A DNA stretch of 64,000 nt from Flavobacterium magnum (GCF_003055625.1 NZ_CP028811.1:2914001-2978000), one strand, 5' to 3'. Shown: positions 18,576 to 27,543, numbered from the stretch's first letter. Made by a program: numbers and translations. Notes: generated by a model not told the origin, from the sequence alone.

Positions 18576-18989
18576 TTAATGCGGTAATTTATCTTTTACG
18601 ACGCCATAGAGGAAAGTTCCGAGCAGCGCGCCCAGTAAAACCAGGGTAACAGGAAAGAAACCGGCGCCAATTAATATGAAAATCGGGCCCGGGCACGATC
18701 CTGCCAACGCCCAGCCAAGCCCGAACAGCAGCCCTCCGATCCAGTAACGGGCTGAACCTTGCTCCTTATCCTGGATGACAATGGGTGCGCCGGTTATGTC
18801 CCGCGCCTTGCTTCGTTTGATCCACTGTACGCCGATGAGTCCCGTGACAACGGCCACACCGATGATGCCGTACATATGAAACGATTCAAACCGGAACATT
18901 TCGTAAATGCGGTACCAGGACACGGCCTCCGACTTGGTGAGCACAACCCCGAAGACAAATCCGACGATGATGTATTTTAGTGTTTTCAT
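18576..18989 (-). CDS. YeeE/YedE-type membrane protein, DUF6691 half
   Basis: The 137-residue protein has four predicted membrane segments and the conserved GSCPGP motif near residue 107, the Cys block of the YeeE/YedE (TsuA-like) family. Members of this family move thiosulfate or other sulfur compounds into the cytoplasm; here the transporter is split in two genes, each supplying a half. The partner half starts upstream at 19550 and ends at 18993, three bases before this gene starts, so the pair is co-translated. No sulfur-oxidation gene is visible nearby, so the substrate is inferred from the family. Confidence 0.85.
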   Translation of the reverse strand: MKTLKYIIVGFVFGVVLTKSEAVSWYRIYEMFRFESFHMYGIIGVAVVTGLIGVQWIKRSKARDITGAPIVIQDKEQGSARYWIGGLLFGLGWALAGSCPGPIFILIGAGFFPVTLVLLGALLGTFLYGVVKDKLPH

Positions 18990-18992
18990 ACT

Positions 18993-19550
18993 TTAGAAAA
19001 TTAAGGGGAATAACAACCAGGTCATGATCAGGCCACCAACGAAGAAACCGATTACGGCTTTGAGAGAAGGCACCTGCAGATTGCTCAGGCCCTGGATCGC
19101 ATGTCCCGAAGTACAGCCACCCGCGTAGCGCGACCCAAATCCGATGAGCAGCCCACCGACAAGCAGTATCGCGATCGTCTTAGGGGATTGGAAGGCGGCA
19201 GGGCCGAACATGCTGTCGGGTGCCAGCTTGCCACCGGGCGCTTCAAACCCCAGCGTATGCAGCTGCTCGATTGTTTTGGGATTGATTGCCACATTTGACG
19301 GATCGGACATATAATGTACCGCTACAAATCCGCCGATCATGGCGCCAAAGACCACCGCGAGGTTCCAGCGTTGTGACTTCCAGTCGAAGTTGAAGAAGTC
19401 GGCGTACCTGCCCGCCCCTGCAATAGTGCAAAGCGAGCGCAGGTTTGACGACATCCCGAACGTCTTTCCGAAAAAAATGAGTACCATCATGACCGCTCCG
19501 ATCAGGAAGCCTGAGAGGTACCAGGGCCAGGTTTGATAAAGTGATTCCAT
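18993..19550 (-). CDS. YeeE/YedE thiosulfate-transporter family protein (partner half)
   Basis: ATG 19550 is preferred; a TTG start 13 codons upstream is possible, but TACATTTG, a promoter-like TAnnTTTG box, overlaps that extension. The 185-residue product is a membrane protein with about four to five helices and the conserved YAGGCTSGHAIQGL motif, which carries the family's functional Cys. With the DUF6691 half downstream it forms a complete YeeE/YedE transporter, expected to import thiosulfate-type sulfur compounds. The FGMSSNLRSLCTI block near residue 30 is also typical of this half. Confidence 0.85.
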   Translation of the reverse strand: MESLYQTWPWYLSGFLIGAVMMVLIFFGKTFGMSSNLRSLCTIAGAGRYADFFNFDWKSQRWNLAVVFGAMIGGFVAVHYMSDPSNVAINPKTIEQLHTLGFEAPGGKLAPDSMFGPAAFQSPKTIAILLVGGLLIGFGSRYAGGCTSGHAIQGLSNLQVPSLKAVIGFFVGGLIMTWLLFPLIF

Positions 19551-19614
19551 ACACGCAGAGTTTGCGCAAATGTAAACAAAAAGCGTCAACGGGAACCGCC
19601 GGTAGCCGCAGAAA

Positions 19615-19702
19615 TGCGTTAGGGATGGCAGCGGTTATCCTTTGCTGACCGCAGGGAAGCAAAGATAAAAGCGTACAGCCCGGGCCGCAGGCAACGCCCG
19701 GA
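19615..19702 (+). repeat. Dispersed GC-rich intergenic repeat, copy A
   Basis: An 88-bp GC-rich element begins TGCGTTAGGGATGG and ends GGCAACGCCCGGA. It shares long blocks with copy B (51880-51960) and, inverted, copy C (27463-27543), including AGCGTACAGCCCG with C. It lies between divergent genes and holds no open frame of its own. Confidence 0.8.
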
Positions 19703-19764
19703 ATAAAAAAAGTGCTTTTCGCTGAAGCTTGCGCCGTTAAAATTGCATGGTGACGGTTTTTCGT

Positions 19765-19772
19765 TATTTTTG
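19765..19772 (+). promoter_or_regulatory. Promoter -7 box of the DUF4199 gene
   Basis: TATTTTTG is a perfect TAnnTTTG match 17 bases before the ATG at 19790. A TTG at 19743-19745 is 19 bases upstream, the usual Bacteroidota -33 spacing. Confidence 0.65.
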
Positions 19773-19789
19773 ACGCGAAATTATACGAC

Positions 19790-20275
19790 ATGAAAAAATT
19801 TGCCATCGAGATCAAATGGGCCATCAGGTACATTTTTGTTTACATCGCGTGGGTATTCCTCGAAAAATACACGGGGGCGTATGACACCCATATAGAAAAT
19901 TATATCTGGTATTCGTTTGGGTTCTATATACTGGCATTCCTGATTTACCTGATGGCGGTTAAGGAGAAGAAAACGGCGTATTTCGGGAACAGCATGGACT
20001 GGAAGCAGGGAAGTATCTCGGGAATTTACATGACCCTGTTTATTGCCATCCTGATGCCGTTTGCGCAGATTGTAATCCAGAAATCCATTGCGCCTGAGTT
20101 TTTCCCAAATATGATCAGGCGTGCGATGGCGTCAAAAAACGCGAATCCGCAGGCCATCAGGGACTATTTCAGTTTCCCGGACTACATTACCCAAACCGTT
20201 TTTATGACGCTTTCCATCGGGATGCTATACGCTACGGCGGCTTCGCGCGTTGTTAGGAATAAACACCAAAAATAA
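19790..20275 (+). CDS. DUF4199-like membrane protein
   Basis: The 161-residue protein has four predicted membrane helices (about 10-28, 42-58, 75-98 and 130-150) and a short basic tail. The helix pattern, length and loop with an FPNMIRRAMASKNANP-like segment fit DUF4199, a Bacteroidota family of unknown function. It is followed after 6 bases by a small lipoprotein gene. No enzyme motif is visible. Confidence 0.7.
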   Translation: MKKFAIEIKWAIRYIFVYIAWVFLEKYTGAYDTHIENYIWYSFGFYILAFLIYLMAVKEKKTAYFGNSMDWKQGSISGIYMTLFIAILMPFAQIVIQKSIAPEFFPNMIRRAMASKNANPQAIRDYFSFPDYITQTVFMTLSIGMLYATAASRVVRNKHQK

Positions 20276-20281
20276 ACAGCC

Positions 20282-20743
20282 ATGACACTAAGGACAATCC
20301 TCATTTCTATAGCAGCCGCAGCGGCACTGTCAGCCTGTGTGAGCGGAAAAAGCACAATCAGGAACATCAACAACAATGCGCCGGACATGGTGCTGCTCAA
20401 AGACAACACTTTTGCGGTACAGACGTACAGCACGGATCCGAGATACGGCTACGACAAGGATTACCCGGTGAACGTATTCTATCGCGATATCCAAAACGAC
20501 ACGCTCAATGCGCAGCGTTACCTCAATGCATTGGCGGGTCCAAACGGCGAAAAGCTGCGCTACCGCAAGCTTGAGGACTGCTGCCCCTACCCTACCAAGC
20601 GCAACGAGATAGGCGGCGTGGGCATGCTCCAGGTATACGAGCTCGACTGGGACGGGCCGCACAAACCCGCCAGGCTTTACATCAATATCTATGACAAAAG
20701 CGAGGTGATGGTCCCTGTGGGTCTTACTTTGCGCAAGAAATAG
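20282..20743 (+). CDS. Small lipoprotein of unknown function upstream of kdsA
   Basis: The 153-residue protein starts with a lipoprotein signal (LSAC, Cys19). The mature part has TFAVQTYSTDPRYGYDKDYP, a CCPYPTKR motif near residue 100, and a YELDWDGP strand. I do not recognise the domain. It lies 6 bases after the DUF4199 gene and about 125 bases before kdsA, which has its own promoter. The protein has no aldolase motif, so it should not be given the KdsA function by proximity. Confidence 0.7.
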   Translation: MTLRTILISIAAAAALSACVSGKSTIRNINNNAPDMVLLKDNTFAVQTYSTDPRYGYDKDYPVNVFYRDIQNDTLNAQRYLNALAGPNGEKLRYRKLEDCCPYPTKRNEIGGVGMLQVYELDWDGPHKPARLYINIYDKSEVMVPVGLTLRKK

Positions 20744-20839
20744 CCCGGCCCCGCGGTCAGGAAAATCAGGGGTGGGTGTGGCGCATTTTCGGGTTTGGAG
20801 GCCGTCCAGATTATTCATCAAAAATTCATAATTCATCAT

Positions 20840-20847
20840 TATCTTTG
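20840..20847 (+). promoter_or_regulatory. kdsA promoter -7 box
   Basis: TATCTTTG is a perfect TAnnTTTG match 20 bases before the kdsA ATG at 20868, in an AT-rich stretch with repeated AATTCAT words. Confidence 0.7.
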
Positions 20848-20867
20848 CACCTCAAAAAGCAACACTG

Positions 20868-21686
20868 ATGAATTTAAACAACATCCCTAAAATCAAACAC
20901 CTGGACAGTGGGAACTTTTTTCTCCTGGCCGGGCCGTGCGCCATCGAAGGAGAGGAAATGGCAATGCGCATTGCCGAACGCCTCGTCACGATTACAGATA
21001 ATTTGCAGATCCCATACGTTTTTAAAGGCTCTTTCAAAAAAGCAAACCGTTCCCGTATTGACAGTTTTTGCGGTATCGGCGATGAAAAGGCATTGAAGAT
21101 CCTACGCAGGGTCTCCGAGACTTTTGACGTGCCTACGGTGACCGATATCCACACAAATGAAGATGCGCCAATGGCCGCTGAATATGTCGATGTGCTGCAG
21201 ATCCCTGCGTTCCTGGTGCGACAGACTGACCTCGTCGTAGCGGCAGCCAACACCGGCAAGACCGTGAACCTCAAGAAAGGGCAGTTTATGAGCCCCGAAA
21301 GCATGAAACATGCCGTGCAGAAAGTGCTGGATTGCCAGAACGAAAACGTCATGGTGACCGATCGCGGCACGATGTTCGGATACCAGGACATGATTGTGGA
21401 TTACCGCGGCATCCCCACGATGCAGCAATACGCCAAAACCGTGCTTGATGTGACGCATTCGCTGCAGCAGCCAAACCAGACCGCCGGCGTCACCGGGGGC
21501 CGCCCGGATATGATTGAAACCATAGCCAAGGCCGGTATCGTGGTGGGTGTCGATGGCATCTTTATCGAAACGCATTTTGATCCGGCAAACGCCAAAAGCG
21601 ATGGCGCCAATATGCTGCACCTTGATTATTTCGAGCCTTTGATGCAGAAACTTACGGCAATCCGCAAAACGGTCAATTCATTTTAA
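20868..21686 (+). CDS. kdsA: 3-deoxy-8-phosphooctulonate synthase (KDO 8-P synthase)
   Basis: The 272-residue enzyme condenses phosphoenolpyruvate with arabinose 5-phosphate to give KDO 8-phosphate, the first committed step toward the lipopolysaccharide core sugar KDO. The frame shows the full fold: AGPCAIEG near residue 21, FKGSFKKANRSR (substrate binding), DVLQIPAFLVRQTD, VMVTDRGTMFGY and DVTHSLQQP. Cys24 in AGPCAIE corresponds to the metal-ligand Cys of metal-dependent enzymes; metal-independent ones carry Asn there. Length matches the family. The enzyme is cytoplasmic. Confidence 0.97.
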   Translation: MNLNNIPKIKHLDSGNFFLLAGPCAIEGEEMAMRIAERLVTITDNLQIPYVFKGSFKKANRSRIDSFCGIGDEKALKILRRVSETFDVPTVTDIHTNEDAPMAAEYVDVLQIPAFLVRQTDLVVAAANTGKTVNLKKGQFMSPESMKHAVQKVLDCQNENVMVTDRGTMFGYQDMIVDYRGIPTMQQYAKTVLDVTHSLQQPNQTAGVTGGRPDMIETIAKAGIVVGVDGIFIETHFDPANAKSDGANMLHLDYFEPLMQKLTAIRKTVNSF

Positions 21687-21705
21687 TTCCCAATTTCCTA
21701 CTACA

Positions 21706-22557
21706 ATGCTTAAAAATGTTTTCATCCTGATGATGGTGATGGTTGTTTCCCGGTCAGCCAGCGCACAGGAAACCACAGGCGATTTATATTCTTCACACAA
21801 TAAAGGGAAATTTTTCATTTCATGGGGCGGCAACCGCGAAAGCTACAGCCGTTCGGATGTACGGTTTTGGGGCCGAGGTTATGACTTTACCGTGCATGAT
21901 ATGGAAGCCCATGACAAGCCGAAGGGCTACCACCTGGATTACCTGAACCCCGGGCGGATGACAATCCCGCAAACGAATTTCAGGATGGGCTATTTTATTG
22001 ATGACCATTACAGTATTTCGATCGGGTGGGATCACATGAAATATGTGATGACGCAGGACCAGATTGCGAACGTTTCCGGTTTTATCAGTTTGCCCGATAC
22101 AGAGGAAGGCGCTGTATTCAACGGTATTTACAACAATACGGATACGAAAATGACCGAAGACTTTCTCCAGTACGAGCACACGGACGGCCTGAATTACGTA
22201 AACACTGAGTTTTCGCGTACCGACGATGTCTCATCAGTACTGAAGATCAGCAACACCGATAAGGTACAGTTTAACGTCACCGAGGGCATCGGGGCGGGAT
22301 TCCTGTTCCCGAAAACCAACACGAAGCTGCTGGGACGCGAAAGGCATGATGATTTTCATATATCGGGATTTGGCATTTCGGCGAAGGCGGGACTCAACAT
22401 CACGTTCTTCAAGCATTTTTATGTACAGGGCGAAATCAAGGGCGGCTACATCGACATGCACGACATCCGCACGACCACAAGCAATACGGACCATGCCTCA
22501 CAGCATTTCTTTTTCCTGCAGAGGATTATCGCTGTAGGTGGGATTTTCAGGGTGTAA
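21706..22557 (+). CDS. Putative outer-membrane beta-barrel protein of unknown function
   Basis: The 283-residue protein has a signal peptide ending SASAQ and a body rich in alternating aromatic beta strands (KFFISWGGNRESYS, NFRMGYFIDDHYSISIGWD, HISGFGISAKAGLNITFF). It ends with a strand closing in GGIFRV, as in outer-membrane barrels. About 10-12 strands are plausible. No plug, OmpA or enzyme motif is seen. It starts 19 bases after kdsA and could be co-transcribed with it. A terminator follows. Confidence 0.65.
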   Translation: MLKNVFILMMVMVVSRSASAQETTGDLYSSHNKGKFFISWGGNRESYSRSDVRFWGRGYDFTVHDMEAHDKPKGYHLDYLNPGRMTIPQTNFRMGYFIDDHYSISIGWDHMKYVMTQDQIANVSGFISLPDTEEGAVFNGIYNNTDTKMTEDFLQYEHTDGLNYVNTEFSRTDDVSSVLKISNTDKVQFNVTEGIGAGFLFPKTNTKLLGRERHDDFHISGFGISAKAGLNITFFKHFYVQGEIKGGYIDMHDIRTTTSNTDHASQHFFFLQRIIAVGGIFRV

Positions 22558-22605
22558 GGCCGCAGCGGAACGGCATGGGTTTTCCCCGATGCTCCCAATA
22601 ATATC

Positions 22606-22631
22606 AACCAGCTTTCGGGCTGGTTTTTTTA
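22606..22631 (+). terminator. Terminator after the outer-membrane protein gene
   Basis: A 7-bp stem (AACCAGC 22606-22612, GCTGGTT 22619-22625) with a 6-base loop is followed by a T-run to 22630. It ends the kdsA-barrel unit. Confidence 0.85.
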
Positions 22632-22672
22632 TGCCGGGCGGGATTTCGGCACGCGGACCACACTTTGAAAAC

Positions 22673-22740
22673 GGCGCTGCGCCAGCGATCGCAGCAGGCT
22701 ACCATGTAGCGCGGAGCGCGCGGCCCGAAGGGGGCGCCCT
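22673..22740 (+). repeat. Dispersed GC-rich intergenic repeat, divergent copy D
   Basis: A GC-rich block (GCGCTGCGCCAGCG at its start, GGCCCGAAGGGGGCGCCC at its end) has the same order of short blocks as copies A-C but is less similar. It lies between a terminator and the next promoter, the same kind of position as the other copies. Confidence 0.45.
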
Positions 22741-22843
22741 AATCAGGTAATCGCAATTGTTACAAAAATTACCCTCTGTCTGTTTTTTTGTGATTTATAA
22801 GGTTTTGGGCGAAATCGCCCCGAAAAATAGTCAGAATACGTAT

Positions 22844-22851
22844 TATCTTAG
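22844..22851 (+). promoter_or_regulatory. Promoter -7 box of the FN3/MAM-like protein gene
   Basis: TATCTTAG differs by one base from TAnnTTTG and lies 31 bases before the ATG at 22883. Confidence 0.45.
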
Positions 22852-22882
22852 CAATATATTAACAACCTCTAACAGTTTATTT

Positions 22883-25800
22883 ATGAAAAGAATTACTTTA
22901 CTGCTCTTTCTGGTTTTGACTGCGGTAACGGGTTTTTCTCAATGTATCCGAACTTACAAGTTTCCTGGAAACACTGTAATTTCTGACAACTTGGGATTCC
23001 CGCAGACCATATCGACGTTTAACTGGACCGTCGATGATTATGCCCAGGTGTCGAACATTGCCATTGGCAGCGATTACGTTTTTACCTGCTCGATCAACGG
23101 CACGGAAAACTACATTACGGTGACCGACCTGTCAGATAATATTATCGCATCAGGAGAATCGCCACTGACCGTTAACGCAATTGCCGTCGACGAGGTGAAG
23201 CTGCATTATTCTGACGATGCCGCCTGTGCAGGCAGCCAGGGTGGCCACACGACCACACTCCAAATCCTGTTGACCTGTCCGGTTCCGTTGAACGTGTCCG
23301 TTAATTCGATCCTGATGACGAGTGCCGATTTCAGTTGGGAAGCCGGAGGCGCAGAAACGGCCTGGGAAGTACTGGTCCTGCCTGCAGGCTCGCCAAATCC
23401 GGGGCCTTCAACTTCCGGAACACCCGTGACCACGATGTCCTACACCGCAACATCATTGACGCAGGCAACGGATTATGTGTTTTATGTAAGGGCGAATTGC
23501 GGTTCTGAATTCAGTCCGTGGACTTTAGCATCCGGTTTCACCACGGCGTGTAACGGAATCAGTGCGTTCAATGAAAGTTTTGACGGTGTCTCCACTCCGG
23601 AACTGCCGACGTGCTGGAACGCCGTGCTCCGCGGCCCGGGATTGTCACCGAATGCCGGGATTGTCACCGAGGGTTTTGAGCCGGTACATTCTTCGCCCAA
23701 CGCCGTACAGCTGGATAATTCAGATTCTACGGGGGATTATGATGTCATCCTGGTTTCACCAAACCTATCCAATCTGGGTGCCGGGACACACCGTATCAAG
23801 TTTTACGCGAGCGGTTTCTCGAACCTGCAGGTCGGTACCATGGACGGCTTTTCCGATACGGCTACATTTTCCGTACTGGAAGAAGTTGAGATCACACAGG
23901 ACGCCACGCAATACACCGTCGATTTTACTTCCTACACGGGCACTGACACGTACATCGGGTTCAGGTTGAACGCGTCTTCAATGTACAGCAGTGTCTATAT
24001 CGATGACATCCTGTGGGAACAAAGCCCTAGCTGTCCGGATGTGACCGAAATTAACGTTCCGGCTGTCGGTACCAATACGGCAACAGTAACCTGGGTGCCC
24101 GGTGGATCGGAGTCAGCCTGGCAGCTGGCTGTCGGTAGTGCTTCGGACAACGATCCGAATGCGCTGACTCCCGTCGCTTCCGCAGATGTAACTAAGGAAC
24201 TCTTAGGACTTACTGACAATACTAATTATAAAGTCTGGGTACGCTCTATGTGTGCGGGCGGAACGGATGCCGGTGCCTGGATCGGGCCGGTTTCGTTTAC
24301 CTCCGCCTGTTTGCCGATTGCCGGTTTCTCTGAAAATTTCGACAGCGTAAACACGCCGGAATTGCCTGGATGCTGGACTGAAATCCTCAGGGGTCCAACC
24401 ATTTCGGATTATGCAACCATCAACACGGTCAGTTTTACTACGGTTCATTCGGCTCCAAACTCCGTTGAACTTTACAATGCAGACTCAGATACGGCAGGTG
24501 CTGACGATGTGATCCTCGTATCCCCCAACTTATCCAACCTGGGAAGCGGCACACACCGCCTGAAATTCTATGCTAAAAATACAGGAAGCCTGCAGGTGGG
24601 TACCATGGATTCGAATACGCAAAGTGCTACTTTCAGTGTTTTCGAAGAAATCACCACTACCAACCAGGTTACGCAATACACAGTAGATTTCAGTGCTTAC
24701 AGCGGGACGGATACCTATGTGGCGTTCCGTTTGAACAATCAGGACTTCTACACGTCGATTCTTCTGGACGACATACTATGGGAAGTAAATCCGACCTGCC
24801 CTGATGTCACTGACGTAGCGGTATCAGCAACTACAATCAGCGGCGCCACCATCAACTGGATTGGCGGCGGATCGGAAAACAGCTGGAATGTGGCTGTCGG
24901 ACCGGCTTCTGCGACGGATCCCAACACGCTGACTTTCGTAACGGCATCATCGGAAACCAAGGACATCACGGGGCTGACCGACAATACGGATTATAAAGTC
25001 TGGGTCAGATCGGTTTGTGCCGGCAATGACAATGGCGCCTGGATCGGGCCGGTCTCATTTACCACGGCCTGTATTGCCACGGCCAACTTCTCTGAAAACT
25101 TCGATTCAACCGACACAGGCGACCTTCCGGGTTGCTGGACGGCGATCGTGAGAGGCCCATCCATTTCAGAATACGCTGACATTAGTGTAAGGGATTGGAT
25201 AGAAGTGCATTCCAATCCGAATGCAGTACAACTTTATAACGACTTTTCGTCGACCACTGCTGACAATGATGTCATACTCGTTTCCCCTAACCTGTCGACC
25301 CTTTCGTTGGGCACGTACCGTTTAAAATTTTATGCGATCAATGCAGGCAGTTTACAGATCGGTACAATCGATTCCAACACCAATTCGGGCGTGTTCAACC
25401 TCGTTGAAGAAGTAAACACTTCGGACACGGCCACAGAATACAAGATTGAGTTTTCGTCCTACACCGGACCGGACACCTATGTGGCAATTCGTTTGAATGG
25501 CGGCCCCTATTCGTCTATTTTCCTTGACAACATTGTGTGGGAACTATCGCCAACCTGTCCTGATGTATCGGAAGTTGCGGCCATCGGCGTCTCAACATCG
25601 AGCGCTGACGTAACCTGGCTTTCGAATGGATCTGAGTCGCAGTGGCAGGTTGGTTACACCCTGGCAACCGAGCAGGATCCGGCGACCGCGACGCTGGTTT
25701 CGTCAACGAACCAATACGCTACACTGACAGGCCTAGCGTCAGGAACGAAGTATAATGTCTGGGTCAGGTCGGTTTGCGCCGGAAATGACTATGGCGCGTG

Positions 25801-26581
25801 GATCGGACCCGTAGAATTCAACACCTACTGTGACGCGTCAGGGCTTCCGTTTTCGGAAGATTTCGAAAGCGCTACGCCTCCCGGACTTCCCATCTGTGGC
25901 AGCGCCATCAACCTCGGAACCGGAAATGCCTGGGAAGTTACCGAAGATACTTTTGGCGCTTTACAGGCCGGTTTTGACAGTAAGACACTTACGTATAGGT
26001 ACGACACTGACAATGCCGCAAATGCCTGGTATTTTACAAGAGGGGTCACATTGCAGGCCGGCATTGGCTATAACATCTCTTACAGATACGGTGACAATGC
26101 CGTTGATGCATTCAGCGAAGATCTTAAGGTAATGGCCGGAACAGCGCCAACTGCAGATGATATGTCGATTGATATTGCGAATTATAACGGCATCAACTCC
26201 GGCACAGCAATGCAGGAATCCATCAACTTCACGGTACCTGCGGATGGCGTATATTACTTCGGGTTCAATGCATACTCAGCCGCCAACCAATATTTCATCT
26301 ATGTTGATGATGTTATGGTAGATGTTTCCTTGTCAACGCCAGGCATCGAAAACGACAGATTCAGTTACTATCCAAACCCCGTCAAAAACGTATTGACCCT
26401 GACCAATACGAAAAACATCACTTCAGTAGAAGTGTACAACATGATCGGGCAAAGATTGATCGTTAAGAATGACAACAGTACAACTTCGAAAGTGGACATG
26501 TCCGGCTTGCCAAACGGCAGCTATGTAGTCAAAATGACTGCAGACGGCATGACCAAAACCGTAAAGGTACTCAAACAATAA
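22883..26581 (+). CDS. Large secreted protein: alternating FN3 and MAM-like (choice-of-anchor) domains, T9SS sorting
   Basis: ATG 22883 is chosen because it starts a signal peptide (ending TGFSQ); the frame is open 42 codons upstream without a signal. The 1232-residue protein has an N-terminal beta domain (about 20-135). Then come four repeats of an FN3 domain (CPDVTEI or similar start, DNTDYKVWVRSVCAG end) followed by a MAM/choice-of-anchor-like lectin-fold domain (FSENFDS, LPGCW, DDVILVSPNLS, VYIDDILWE). A T9SS type A sorting domain (YYPNPVKNVLTL... KVLKQ) closes it. No catalytic site is visible. Such proteins are cell-surface or extracellular and may serve adhesion or glycan binding; that is inferred from architecture only. 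Confidence 0.82.
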   Translation: MKRITLLLFLVLTAVTGFSQCIRTYKFPGNTVISDNLGFPQTISTFNWTVDDYAQVSNIAIGSDYVFTCSINGTENYITVTDLSDNIIASGESPLTVNAIAVDEVKLHYSDDAACAGSQGGHTTTLQILLTCPVPLNVSVNSILMTSADFSWEAGGAETAWEVLVLPAGSPNPGPSTSGTPVTTMSYTATSLTQATDYVFYVRANCGSEFSPWTLASGFTTACNGISAFNESFDGVSTPELPTCWNAVLRGPGLSPNAGIVTEGFEPVHSSPNAVQLDNSDSTGDYDVILVSPNLSNLGAGTHRIKFYASGFSNLQVGTMDGFSDTATFSVLEEVEITQDATQYTVDFTSYTGTDTYIGFRLNASSMYSSVYIDDILWEQSPSCPDVTEINVPAVGTNTATVTWVPGGSESAWQLAVGSASDNDPNALTPVASADVTKELLGLTDNTNYKVWVRSMCAGGTDAGAWIGPVSFTSACLPIAGFSENFDSVNTPELPGCWTEILRGPTISDYATINTVSFTTVHSAPNSVELYNADSDTAGADDVILVSPNLSNLGSGTHRLKFYAKNTGSLQVGTMDSNTQSATFSVFEEITTTNQVTQYTVDFSAYSGTDTYVAFRLNNQDFYTSILLDDILWEVNPTCPDVTDVAVSATTISGATINWIGGGSENSWNVAVGPASATDPNTLTFVTASSETKDITGLTDNTDYKVWVRSVCAGNDNGAWIGPVSFTTACIATANFSENFDSTDTGDLPGCWTAIVRGPSISEYADISVRDWIEVHSNPNAVQLYNDFSSTTADNDVILVSPNLSTLSLGTYRLKFYAINAGSLQIGTIDSNTNSGVFNLVEEVNTSDTATEYKIEFSSYTGPDTYVAIRLNGGPYSSIFLDNIVWELSPTCPDVSEVAAIGVSTSSADVTWLSNGSESQWQVGYTLATEQDPATATLVSSTNQYATLTGLASGTKYNVWVRSVCAGNDYGAWIGPVEFNTYCDASGLPFSEDFESATPPGLPICGSAINLGTGNAWEVTEDTFGALQAGFDSKTLTYRYDTDNAANAWYFTRGVTLQAGIGYNISYRYGDNAVDAFSEDLKVMAGTAPTADDMSIDIANYNGINSGTAMQESINFTVPADGVYYFGFNAYSAANQYFIYVDDVMVDVSLSTPGIENDRFSYYPNPVKNVLTLTNTKNITSVEVYNMIGQRLIVKNDNSTTSKVDMSGLPNGSYVVKMTADGMTKTVKVLKQ

Positions 26582-26603
26582 GTTTTAGATTTTAGATTGA
26601 AGA

Positions 26604-26640
26604 AGCCCCCGGTTTTCAGGACTGGGGGCTTTTTGTTAGA
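26604..26640 (+). terminator. Terminator after the FN3/MAM-like gene
   Basis: AGCCCCC (26604-26610) pairs with GGGGGCT (26624-26630), followed by TTTT. The sequence is nearly the same as the terminator at 27412-27447. Confidence 0.88.
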
Positions 26641-26702
26641 TTTTTTTTTTCCAATCCGCCTATACCGGAAGCGGGACCTGATTGCAATTAAAAACGTACC
26701 CA

Positions 26703-27368
26703 TTGAAAAACCTGTTCCTTTTTCTATTCCTATTTATTCTTTCCATCAGCAACTATGGGCAAGACACCATATTGCATCTTAATGAAGTACGGATCAATCA
26801 TACCGCTCTTAAAAAGGAAAAAAAGATCACCGTAAAGAAGGGATTTAATAGTGAAGCTTGGTTAAAAAGCGCTAACGACTATTATAACTATTACTATTTT
26901 GATAAGATTGAATTCCCAATGGGACGTCCCCTTGAATTGTATTTAAGTTTTCAGGGAACCTGGTGTGACAATACCACAAAATGGAGCCCTCTCGAAAGCA
27001 TGACATTTGAAATAGATCTTTATAGTGTCAACGACGACGGAGGTATTGGCGAACGTATAAATCAAACACCATGGGTTCTAAATCTTCCTGAAAGTAAAGA
27101 TGCGATTCACATTTCTAACCAGCAATTATCGCTTAAGGAATATAATCTGAACGCGAATGCTTTTTATCTGAGATTCAGCACGCCCAATCAACAAAAGTGT
27201 GATACATGTTTTCAATATCGCGCGATTGGATATCGATCAAAGGATTCCTCTGAAATGCGGATGAAAAAAGAAAGTGAACCGGATGAGCAGAACGTTCCTG
27301 TACCCACAAGGCTATCAAACGGAATAGAAATACGTTTTAAAATGGATATTTTGACAAGAGAATATTAG
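26703..27368 (+). CDS. AT-rich secreted orphan protein
   Basis: A start at TTG 26703 gives a compact signal peptide (KNLFLFLFLFILSISNYGQ); another TTG seven codons upstream is possible and no ATG is usable before it. The mature part of about 200 residues has a Tyr-rich stretch (NDYYNYYYFDK), paired Cys residues (TWCD and CDTC), and strand-like segments ending in IEIRFKMDIL. I do not recognise the family. Codon use is visibly AT-richer than in the neighbours. The gene lies between two near-identical terminators, which may mark a mobile or recently acquired cassette. Confidence 0.6.
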   Translation: MKNLFLFLFLFILSISNYGQDTILHLNEVRINHTALKKEKKITVKKGFNSEAWLKSANDYYNYYYFDKIEFPMGRPLELYLSFQGTWCDNTTKWSPLESMTFEIDLYSVNDDGGIGERINQTPWVLNLPESKDAIHISNQQLSLKEYNLNANAFYLRFSTPNQQKCDTCFQYRAIGYRSKDSSEMRMKKESEPDEQNVPVPTRLSNGIEIRFKMDILTREY

Positions 27369-27411
27369 GTTAAATACCATAATTGCAAACTTGCAGATTC
27401 AAAGATTGAAC

Positions 27412-27447
27412 AAGCCCCCGGTTTTAGGACCGGGGGCTTTTTTTTTT
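27412..27447 (+). terminator. Terminator after the orphan gene
   Basis: An 11-bp stem (AAGCCCCCGGT 27412-27422, ACCGGGGGCTT 27429-27439) with a 6-base loop is followed by a long T-run to 27447. Confidence 0.92.
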
Positions 27448-27462
27448 ATCCAATTATTTTTT

Positions 27463-27543
27463 GGGCGTGCCCCTGCGGGTCGGGCTGTACGCTATAGTCC
27501 TCGCCTTGCAGGCTCCGGGCTGCCGCTTCCATCCCTCACGCGG
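27463..27543 (-). repeat. Dispersed GC-rich intergenic repeat, copy C
   Basis: Read on the - strand it begins with CCGCGTGAGGGATGG, then AGCGGCAGCC as in copy B and AGCGTACAGCCCG as in copy A, and ends in a GC-rich block. It lies between convergent genes, after the terminator at 27412. Confidence 0.75.

Noticed and set aside
18989..19550. Split YeeE/YedE transporter as a frameshifted single gene
   Set aside because: Two-gene versions with a DUF6691 half are common, both halves have clean starts and stops, and the 3-base spacer fits normal coupling.
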